Origin: Brachionus plicatilis
Taxonomy: Eukaryota > Rotifera > Eurotatoria > Ploima > Brachionidae
Length of the DNA: 64,000 bases
NCBI GenBank assembly: GCA_010279815.1
Contig: QEOQ01000493.1
Span: forward strand, 580,259-644,258
Direction: 5' to 3'
Position 1 is the first letter of the stretch. Each line of letters opens with the position of its first letter. Shown in pieces: positions 12,520-23,100 of the stretch. The translations under genes were made by a program, and so were the position numbers. The notes beneath the pieces are model-generated. The model did not search any database and was not told where the DNA came from. It worked only from the letters and a program-made list of their open reading frames with translations.

Positions 12520-13467
12520 CTAAATTTTTTCTAAAAATTTCAATGTCTGCATGTATGTGCAAAATATGACTGCGTTGACAATGAATCCTCGAATAAAAGT
12601 GGGCAAACTGCCTCGATAAAAACCACCAAGACCTTCTGTTTGCCATATGCGAACAAATGTTTGTTTCATGCTCAATTTTTTCTCAATATCAGCTTGAATT
12701 TTGCTCTTGAGAACATCAAAAGGCATAATTGACAACCAAGACAAGGCGCCCGCCATCCCACCACATACCAAATCAATGAATATGGGACTTGTCATGCCGT
12801 ATTGCTTACCTTTGCGTCTAAAATACTCGAACATAAAAAAATAGTTTCCGTACGAAAAGGAATCCCTGAGTGTTAGAGCATAGCATCCGCGAAGAAATCC
12901 ACGAGCTCCCTCATTTCGGTAGATTTGTTTCAAGCATTGGTAGACGCCGGACTGTTCACTTCGTTCTTTGAATTAAAAATATGAAAAAATAAATAAATTA
13001 AACCTATGCAAAATGGTAATAAATTTTTAATTAACTGTGAGTTTGTAGTTGAATCTTGACTAGTTCAAATGGATTTGTTGGAATGGTCAAAACTGCGCCA
13101 GCAATAGAACCAGCGATAAAAATTTTATCCAAAGATGGCTCTTTTTTTTCACCATTTTCCAAATATTTTAAAGCAGTTGCGTATATGCCAAATAATGCTG
13201 AATTAATAGGTCCATAGGACAATAGAGGAAAAGACAGGCCGCGGTAAAATCCAACTGACTTTTTTTAAACATTTTTTGAGAACTTTATTCAAATTTTTTC
13301 AAAATTTTTTGAAATCAAATTACTTTTTTTTCTGCAATCAAAAATTGAATTGTTTTTGTGATCGATCTATGACCTCTTGTTTGCATGAGAGACTTTATTG
13401 TATCCATTGGATGACCAACAATCAAAGCCACATTTCCTGCTACCAAGCCAGCTATGAAATCATCCAT
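12520..13467 (-). CDS. Mitochondrial carrier, SLC25A45/47/48-like
   Basis: Three exons in transcript order, 13467-13324, 13258-13036 and 12965-12520, have phases that close exactly (144, 223 and 446 nt) and give 270 residues. The three carrier repeats are visible: GHPMDTIK, NPFELVKIQLQ and MPFDVLKSKIQ, each followed by a GFYRG or GFLRG-type motif. The short N terminus (MDDFIAGLVAGN) and the phrase CYALTLRDSFSYGNYFF point to the SLC25A45/A47/A48 branch rather than the carnitine/acylcarnitine carriers. It is an inner mitochondrial membrane transporter with six helices. It lies head to head with trimethyllysine dioxygenase, start codons 231 bp apart. Together with reports, as I recall them, that SLC25A45 brings methylated amino acids including trimethyllysine into mitochondria, this suggests that substrate. 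The subfamily call is by eye. Confidence 0.85.
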
Positions 13468-13698
13468 TTTCTTATCTTAACATTCGTCTCAAATTAAAAA
13501 AAAAAAAAAAATCGATAGACTAAATATCAAAAAAATCGATTTGAAAAATTTATCAGCTGGATGTTTAATTTCAAAAGATAAGATAAAGTTAAGTTCAAAA
13601 TAGCAATCAAATAAAACATCTTAACAACATTTCGAAAACTATTCAAAATAAAAAAATTAAATAAATTTATTTTAAATTTTGAGATAAAGAAAACAAAA
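13468..13698. promoter_or_regulatory. Shared divergent promoter region of carrier and TMLHE
   Basis: These 231 bp separate the start codons of two divergently read genes and must contain both 5' UTRs and core promoters. The sequence is AT-rich, has an A tract near 13496-13510 and two ATCGAT motifs. I see no unambiguous TATA box or known factor site. Bidirectional promoter use is inferred from spacing only. Confidence 0.55.
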
Positions 13699-15053
13699 AT
13701 GCTCAAGAATCTAAGTAAAAGATTCGTATATTTTTGTAATGTGACACGTAAACTTCATTTTGAGACAAAATTTGGCAAGAACAGCTTAGAAATATTTTCA
13801 AAAATTGCCAAAAGTTCGCGCCACTATCCTTATTTATGGCTGAGAGACAACTGCAAATGTTCAAAATGCTACAATTATATTGCCGATGAAATCGACATAG
13901 ATTTGACCACCATACCAGACACAATACGACCAAATAAAATAGAAAGCATCGATCAAAAGACATTCTCAATTTTGTGTAATTCAAATTTGAATACTTCTTT
14001 TTTTTTTCATTGATTTCTAAATGTTTTTTCATTAATTTTTAAAAAAGGGAATGATGGTCACAAATCCGAATATGATTTGGAGAAATTATACAATTATTCT
14101 TTGAAAAGTTTGCATCAATCTAAAGAAGAGAAGAAATTGTGGAATAAGCTTGTATTGGGACAAAAAGGCATTCCTAAATTCAATTACAACAATTATCTAA
14201 ATGATGATTCAATTTTACGATTAACTTTGCAATCTATCAAAAAATACGGAGCAGTAATTATCGAAAATGTGGGTGCCAATTCAAACGAGATATCTAACGT
14301 GTGCAAACGAATAGGTCCAATACAAAATTCTCATTTTGGTGCTGATTGCATAGTGACCAATTCTTTGTCTTTCAAAGACCGAGCATACACTAATTTATCA
14401 CTCAAGGCACATACGGACACTGTTTATATGAAAAATTCAGCTGGGTAATTAAATTTTTTAACAGTTTTAATTTTTTTTAAATTTTTTTTTTGCATTCTGA
14501 AATTTGAATTTTTTTTTAATTTTTTTTTTGTTGGTAAAATAAAAAAATTAATGAAATTTTTAGTATTGAAATGTTTCATGTTGTAAAGCCGGCCGAGACT
14601 GGCGGAGAATCGTTGCTCGTCGATGGGTTCTATTGTGCTCAACAATTAAAGCAAAACTGTCCGCATGATTTCGATATTTTGAGCAAACTAAATGTTGAAT
14701 TCAACTTTCTTAAGGAAGGTGCTTACGATTTAAGATACAAAGGCCCAGTGATTGAACTTGACGAATTGGGAAATTTTGTTCAAATAAGATTCAACCCATA
14801 CCACAAAGTCAATGTAGATCATTTATCATTTGATGACATTTGCCGCTATTATAGAGCTATACGCAATTTTTCCACAATTATTCAGGACAAGTTAAATGAA
14901 CACTGGATTGCTCTAGGCGAAGATCAAGTTTTGTTATTTGATAACTACAGACTTCTGCATGGAAGAGCAGCGTTTACTGGCCATCGTACACTCACAACTG
15001 TTTATTTATCTAGAGATGATTATTTATCAAAAGCAAATGTTTTAGGTGTTTGA
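13699..15053 (+). CDS. TMLHE: Trimethyllysine dioxygenase, mitochondrial
   Basis: Three exons, 13699-13975, 14048-14444 and 14564-15053, join with phases 1 and 2 closing exactly to 387 residues. The 14048 join restores the WNDGH motif expected at that point of the family. The N-terminal gamma-butyrobetaine hydroxylase-like zinc domain has YPYLWLRDNCKCSKCYN. The 2-oxoglutarate/Fe(II) dioxygenase fold follows, with facial-triad residues His214 and Asp216 (HTD) and His357 (LLHGR), and a probable 2-oxoglutarate-binding Arg366. The ending YLSRDDYLSKANVLGV resembles TMLHE, not gamma-butyrobetaine dioxygenase. The enzyme hydroxylates N6,N6,N6-trimethyllysine in mitochondria, the first step of carnitine synthesis. 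The basic N terminus fits a presequence. Confidence 0.92.
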
Positions 15054-16899
15054 ATATTTAAAAAATAATTAATAAAGATATATACATTTTTTTTTGTTTA
15101 TTTTTTCATTTTAGCTTTTTGAATCTAACTTGACCGGCTTAGCGAAAAAAATTTGTAATTTGAGCCAAATTCCGAACGTTTACTAAGTTAATGGTTCTTC
15201 ACTAGCAACTTTAATCTCATATGTTTTAAAAATAAAAAAAAAATGAAGCTTTGAAGAATACAAATGCTAAACAAGTTAGAGCAAGTCGTATCTTAAGCTG
15301 AATACAAGTCAAACAAACTATTAAATATTCATTTATTATTCAATGCTGATGCAACTAAAAATGCGCTATTTAGAAGAGTTTATGATTGATTCTTCCCAAC
15401 TTTTTTTGCTTTATTCTTTATACTAGCAAGAATTTAGATTTTTTAGATTTTAGAAAAAAATTAGCTTTTTTTTTCAAATTGACTCATCAATAAATTGTTT
15501 TTGTTAGAAAAAATGGAGTTTTTGAGAACGCGTTCCACCTAAGTGTATATTTAAATAAAGTCTTATTTAAAACGTAATTTTTTTTTAAATTAAATCAAAA
15601 ATTTGAATCCAAAGGCTAATCACCAGCAAGTGAGATTAGGATATTTTTTATTTTTTTATTTCGTTTTCTAGAATGTGATGAAAATTGCTATTTGATAAAA
15701 ATTGATTTTTTTAAATCAATTCTAACTTGACTTTATCAAGTGTTGAAATAAAGAAAATGCCGAGCTAATTGTTCGTTCAATACAGATAAATATATTTTTA
15801 TTTTGTTGGTTCGTAAAATAGGAAATTCAAATGTTGTTCAAAATAAAGATAAAAATATATTTTAATAAAAAATTTTATTTTCATTACGATAATATCTAAC
15901 ACAAATCTAAATTAATTTAAATCGGTGGCTGAAATTATGTTTAGGGTAATTGGCTTTAAATGTTAAATTAATTTTTTTTTTAAATTAAATCTTTTAAATC
16001 TTAAGACTTTTTGGCAAATTTAGGTTATGACTTAAAATAATTAACTCGAATAAAGAAAGTTACATAGTAATCTTTATTGATTGTTTAGGTCCAGAAATAT
16101 TTTCCGGTAACAAAAATGAAAAGCATAATTTCAACTTATGAATATTTAAAATTAAACTATGAGTTGAATTTTCTACCAAGTAAAAATTACTTTCATAATT
16201 AATAAATTGAGGATTATTTTGAAACTAGATAATTGATAATTAGTATTTTTTTTTTAACATTTTTCAAATTATTTTGATTAAGGAAAAAAAGCATTCAATC
16301 TTTGTTTCTTTTATTTGCTTGCACGAATCGTCCGAATTAAACAAGTAAATAAGGCTGTATTTAATTAAGATTTTATTTTATGTGAAAAAAAAAAAAATAA
16401 TTACATAGTGGTTAATTTTTTGGTAATAGACGAGGCCCAAGTAGCAAATAAAATTTATATTTTATTACTAAAGAAAAAAAGGAAAACTAATACTTAAATG
16501 AGTCTAGAAATAAATTGAAATTGAGATGATTAAATTTATTGAAAATTCATCATAGATAAAAATCTGTTCTATGTCAGTATATGACAATAGAAAAATTTGA
16601 GCATTATCTAGCATTAGACACATGATATAAAAATCAATTTTTTTTTCATCCTTAAGTGCTTATGATCGAAAAATGAAAAATTTATCTGAAATGAACGACG
16701 TGTATGTACACACACAGTGAGTAAAGTCTCTGTTTATTGAACAAAAAACTCCGTTGTTATTAAATGACCCATGAAACTATAAAAAAAAAATAGTTTAATT
16801 ATTTGCGTCCGAAAACGTTTAATATGCATAAAATTAGCATAAATGATGCTTTTTTTGTTTTGTTAAATCTTTATTCTAAAACTGCCACTGTGTGCGTAT
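15054..16899. other. Intergenic, no gene seen
   Basis: AT-rich sequence with many stops in all frames between TMLHE and the X11 5' region. The first 100 bases hold the TMLHE 3' UTR, including an AATAAAG near 15070. No RNA gene or repeat with clear boundaries was recognised. Confidence 0.6.
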
Positions 16900-17184
16900 A
16901 TTGTGTTCTAGACTGAGTGAGTGAGTGAGTGAAGGAAAAATAAATTTTCGATTTATTTACAATACCGCGTCTCTCTATCAAGTATCAAGCGGCGACCAAA
17001 CCAATAATCGATTAGCTGTGCATTTGCCAGCAGATACGATCAACTTTTTGTTGTTGCTCAAAACTATCAATAATCTGCAACAGCTTCATAATTTAATTTA
17101 ACAAGAGAAAAAAAAAATCGATTTTACTCTATTGACAATTTGTTCTTAAGATTATTTACATATTTTTGTTTAGATGAGTCAGAA
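16900..17184 (+). promoter_or_regulatory. Probable promoter and 5' UTR of X11/Mint, with a short uORF
   Basis: Composition changes here from AT-only to mixed sequence with several CpGs, after a (GAGT)n tract at 16915-16933. A pyrimidine-rich TTTGTTTAG acceptor-like site precedes 17174. An ATG at 17174 opens a four-codon uORF that ends with TGA overlapping the main start at 17185. Transcription start and any 5' UTR intron are not determinable here. Confidence 0.4.
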
Positions 17185-20100
17185 ATGACGGATAAAAAAA
17201 GTTCTAAAACGCTCGAAATTTGTTCACTAGTGGATAGTATTGAGCAAAGAATGCATGCTGAGACCAGGGACAGTGTGACAATGGTTGATAAATCAGTAAT
17301 TATTGTAATTATTGATTAGTTTTCTGTCTCTCTATTTATGTTGCAAAAATTAATTCAAAATGCAAATCAAGTCCAGCAATTAAAAATTTCTCATTTTAAG
17401 GACGAAAGCGTTCAAAATCATCACTTGTCATCACTAACCAATTCTGCTACATCCATCAAATCAACTAAATCCGACTCAAGCAAAACAGCCGCCGCCACTG
17501 CCGCAAATAAAAGTAAATTTTTTTGTTGTTTTTGTTGTTGCTGTTATTGCTGTTGTTTTGTTTACATGGACTTAATTAACCCAAATGAACATATTAGCCA
17601 AATGATTATCTTCTAACTAGCATTATTTTATTCTATTTTATTTTATCTATTTTGTTTGATTAGTCTAGTTTTGAAGCTAATTTTCGGTCTGTTATTTTTC
17701 GACTGATTTTTCGTTGAACACAAACTTGTTTTCTAAGTGTCCTAAACTGTGCTCGATTTTTGTTGTAACTATGCCAACCTTAGTCTATTTTTCAAAGATA
17801 GACTGGCGAAATATGCCGAGTTTTAATTTTAACTATTAAAATTTGGCATTGTTCGTAAGTCATCGACATTATCATCTTTTCATACTGAACGCATTTGCAT
17901 TTGAAAGTAAAATTTTTAATTTCCAAACTCAATTTAGTATTATTTTTAAAAATCTATTTTTTTCTACGTTTTTTTTTCTACTTTTTATTTAATGTCTACT
18001 AATAGTTTTATTTTTGATCTAATAGTTTTATTTTTGATTTTCAAAATCTTGATTCCAATATCTTTAGATTAGGAGCAGTCGTATTCAACAATTAAAATAT
18101 TGACTTAGAAGACTAAAAATGGTCGAAAACATAGAAAACAGTTATTAAAATTGGCCAACAGTTGATTTTATATTTGCAAAGTTAAACAGAAAAAAAAAAT
18201 CAAAAATAGGCTACTATTATTTCTAATTTTTGAATTGTAATTTATAGTTATTTTTCTTTTTTATTTTTAACGATGACTTTTATTTTTATTTACTTCTTTT
18301 TATTTTGTTCAATTTTATTCTTTAGAGAAATGGTTATTTTGTTGATTCTCCTAAATTTTTGGAACAAATTTTAAAATTGATTCAATAAAGCATTTTTCAA
18401 TATTTATAGAAATGTAATGGGTCAAAGTGCTTCCTTTCAGTTCAATGTTAAAAATAAATAAGTTTCTGATGATATCTCTTATTTCTTCAAAATATGTCCA
18501 ATACTGGCAGAACGTTTGTTAGTTTTTTCTTTTTTTTGGTTAATAATTAATAAAAGCACTTGAAGTTGAAATCAATCTTTCAAACATAGAGTACTTAAAA
18601 TAATAATTAAATTAAGTGGGAAAGAAAAAATTTCGATGAAACTGGAATTTTTTTTGGATACAAGTGCAGTTCTCAATACTCAAGGATTAATTTTAAATTT
18701 TTGGGTTTAAATAGTTAGTGAGACATTAGAAATGATTTCTCATTGACTTGTATTATCTCATATTCTTCATATTAAAAAATTGCCTGGAGCATCTCAGTCA
18801 CAAAATTAAGCATGTCACTATCAATTAATTTTAAATTAATCACTCACTCAGTAAATAGTCTCTCAGTCAGTTTGTGGACTCTTACTTGTCATTCAATATT
18901 AGACGAATTCTATTTTTGTGTTTTTTGTGACAAATTAGTTCTTTATTTTTGTTGTTGAAAATAAATGAAAATAAATAAAAAACAGAAAAAAATTTCTCGC
19001 CTAGATTCAATGAGAGCTTACTTTGAGCTTTTGAATTTTTAAATTATTGATTTAATAATTTTCCAAGGAAATTATTTCAACAGGGAAAAGTTTTTGTTGT
19101 AACAAAAAAAATCAATTAAAATGATTAAAGTTTAAATAAATAAATTTTTTAGTCGACAAAATGTCGCCAGGCCTTGCCAAACGAATAAACACATTATCGT
19201 TAAGTGACTACACTGAGTCAAGCTCGCCCATTTCCAACCAAACGTCACCTGGTGTGTCCACAAATTCCTCTTCTGCCTCACAGAATTCATGTAATTCGGC
19301 TAATCTAAAAATTCAGTTTGCCCTCGAGAAAAACATGCAAAAATTAAATTTGACATCAAAAAATGTGCAAAATTCACAAAAACTGACCAAAGAAGACATT
19401 GAACTGTTCACAAACAATGAGCACATGTGCCATGTGTCGAATAGAAACTCGGCTGAACGCGAGATGACGCCTGACTCAATAGACGAAAATTTTTATCTCA
19501 ATCAAAATCCAAATACAAATGCAAATACAAATGCAAATACAAATGCAAAGTCTAAAAAAATCAAAAGTCAAAATCTCAAAACAAATACAAACAAAGTTTA
19601 TCAGCGTAATAAACTAACCAATTCATGTTCACTAAATGCAATGAACAATTTTGTCTCTGCCTCATCCACTTCTTCTTCGATATCGTCTTCACTCTCTTCG
19701 CCCATCACCAATCAACAAACATGCTCCAAATGGACTAGTAAGCTTAATAAAAATATCCTAGCTCCCATTCAACAATCAAGTCATCTGACACCAGCACAAC
19801 AAAACAGACAAAAAATTAAAAGCATACAACAACCATTTCAAATCTCAAGACACAGACCAAGACCACTTACCGCTAAGACCAAAAACAAAAAAGTAAGCGA
19901 GTCTTTGAGAATCAGTTCAAGAAATGTTAAAAATGTACAAATGAAGCAAATGAAACAAACAAAGCAAGCAAGTTACAATACAGTTGCAGCAAACGGTGAT
20001 TGTCACAATCGTTTTGGTGTTGATCATGAGCATGGCAAAGAAGAAGAAGAAGACGATAATGATGACGACATTGATGATGATGGTGATGATGAAGAGGAGA

Positions 20101-23100
20101 AACAAGATGAATGGGACGATGAGAACGACAATGAATATGAAGATTGCGATCAAGATGACGGAGAAGAGTACCAAAGTTTTGAAGCAAACACAAAAACAAA
20201 ATCGAAATTAATTGTTAAACCACAAGCTGTTAAATCGTATACTCAAAGTGATTTTAAATACACGAAAAAACCCAATATTGGACATAACAATTTCTGCAAA
20301 CAAAACATTTCGGCTTTCATTCAACCGAAAAATAATCTTAACACGTCAGGTTCGTCATCGACCTCAACGTTACACTCAAACCATGACTCGAATCGAATAT
20401 CCACATCCATTCACTGCACACATCAAAAACACCAAAAATTAGCCAATACGAACAGCAATAGTGATAGAGATTTTGACACTGACGAAGAAACAAATAAACT
20501 TTTAGAAAAACAAATTCAAAATAGTGAAAATGAGATACAAGATCAACAACAACAGTGCAAAAATTATGTAAATTATCGTTTTATTTTTTTTTTCAACCTT
20601 AATGAGAGATCTAACATGTTTTTTTTTTTTTTTGTTGTTGTTGTTGTTTTGTTTAGATCGAGACAAAGCAAAAAAGTCGTGAAAGTTAGTATATTTTTAT
20701 TTTATTTTAGAAAAATTCAATTTAATATTTTTATCCATTTTTTTCTCTTTTTCTTCAAATCAAAATTAAAAAATTTTGGTAAGTTTAAATGTTAATGTAA
20801 ATGGCGATTGGTGTCGTTGTAATTGTCGTTGGTGTCTTTTATTTATAATGGAGCTTAGTTCCCAAAATTTCTTTTATAATATTTGATGCTTTTCAGGTTG
20901 AGGGTTAATCAGCTAATATTTTTTTTATGTATTTTGTGTTCATTATTATTTATATTCAAATTTCTCGCCTATTTATATCTATTAAATTTATTTTGAATTG
21001 ATGATTAAATACAAAATAGACATTAATAAATTGATAAACAGGAAAAAAGATCAGAATATTTATTTAATTACTAGTAGTAATTGCAAAAAAAAAACTTGAA
21101 TAAAACTTAAACCTGTTCGTGTAAGCTGATGCCAAGTTGATTTAAGAATCTTGATAGTTGCGGCTTATATTTAAAAAAAATCTAATAATATTAAAAAATA
21201 AAAAATATATTATAATTTGAGTAGAGAATTATACGCAAAATAAGTTTAAATATAGAAAAAAAGAAGAAGAAAAGTCAAATTTGCAAAAAAATTATTTTGC
21301 GTTAAAATTGACTTTATTTTACCAAATAACATATACCAAATTATTCCAAAATTTTAGCTTTCAACTTTAAAAATTTATCTTTTTCCTTAAACATTTTACC
21401 ATGTTATTTTTTTATTTTACAATATTTTGCTTTTTTCGACAAATCTTGATAGATGACAAAACATAGCTGTATTTTGAATTTTATTCAAAATTTATTTTAT
21501 ATCCTAAATAAAAAGGGCAGTTAGGTTCCATACAAATTGTGATTATTTCAATGCAATTAAATTTGAGCATTTTTTTTTATGTTTTAAATGAATAGTTTTA
21601 GTTAAAGAAAAAATGCGTTAATTAGCAGCATTGTTAATTCATCCAAAATTACTGCAATTCGTTGTAAAAAAACTGAAAATTTGCCTAGAATACTTTCTTA
21701 TGACGTACTCAAATTTCAGAGCTGAGTTTTCGCAGAAAATGATTTCTAATGAAGCAAAAATGCTCAAAATTTTCAAATACACTTTTGGGAACTAAAACTA
21801 ATCCATTCTAGTAAACAAAAAGTTATTCAAGTAATTTAGCTGAATTGAAAAAATCTGATTGAAAAAAAAAAAAAATTAAAAAGAAAAAACATATTTTTTT
21901 TTGCTCATATCACTTTATGTTTAAGCTATATTAAAAAAAAAATTAAAAAATTTATTTATCAAATTTTTTTTACAATTCAAGATCAATCAATTCATCAAAT
22001 AATGGATCCTGATAATAAAGTATTAATAGAGGGTGTATTGTTTCGAGCTCGTTACTTAGGTTCAACTCAATTGATATCGGACGGCAATCCAACAAAGTTG
22101 ACAAGAATGCTTCAAGCTCAAGAAGCGGTCGGACGAATCAAAGTAAGTCACTATTTTCCAAATTTATAGACTTTTCCAACAATTCGCTGTTATTATATTG
22201 AGAGCTGAATTGGCTGTTAAATTGGCTGTTTAATTGAGTGGTGTCACGATTTAGTCTATTGGCGAGTGTAACCTGTTCGTATAGTTTGTGTCTCAAATTT
22301 TGCAATAGGCTAGATATTTTTGAACGCTCATAAAACTTGTAGCAATCAAAGTTAGATCTATTGTTGTAATTCAAATTGGACGATATGAAATTAACGAGTC
22401 GAATGTCACTAGACGATCGCTGTTTTTCCAAATTTTCCACCACTTTTTGATGCAATTTGCGAACTTTTCTTTCGTTGTACATAAACTCCCATGCATCTTT
22501 GAATCGAACATTGCTAAAACTATTTCTCAGTATTAGATTGAGATTTTTGCTTGAATTGATGGCCGACGAATACTGATAGAACTCTCTTAGTTGACTGCTC
22601 GATGTGAGAACGTGTGTGTAGAGTGGTTGGCTTTTGTTTAGCCGTGGCTCAAGATCTTCGCCCATTTCTTGTTCGTTTATTTGATCGGACTTTGAATTTT
22701 GAGTGATTACAAAATCGGGCTCCTGGTCTTCGTCGTCATCTTCGTCTTCTTCGTAGTGCTCTTCTTCTTGTGTCATTTTGGACTCATCGCCTTCCATGTA
22801 ATCATCATCGGCATCATCACCATCATCGTCCACATCCACATCTACATCCGCATCAGCATCGGATGTGGACACAGCGTTTGTCTCATGAATCCTTTTGTTT
22901 TTGAATGCATCTATTTCTGCTGCTGTGGCTGCTGATCGCTGCTTTTTTTTGTTTTGTCTCAAATTTTTTGTGGCGTTTTTTTGCTTTTGTCTTTCGATAT
23001 TTTCGGCCTGGGTTTCGCTTAGAAGAATTTTTTTGCTTATATTGGGCGCAACAAATCTACTTGTAGTAGTCGAATTCGACTTACCCGCTACTCCAGTTTC

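Noticed and set aside
19917..20211. Minus-strand Val/Ile/Phe-rich and His-rich open frames and plus-strand Met-rich frame
   Set aside because: They are shadows of the acidic (GAT/GAA-rich) stretch of the X11 N-terminal exon.
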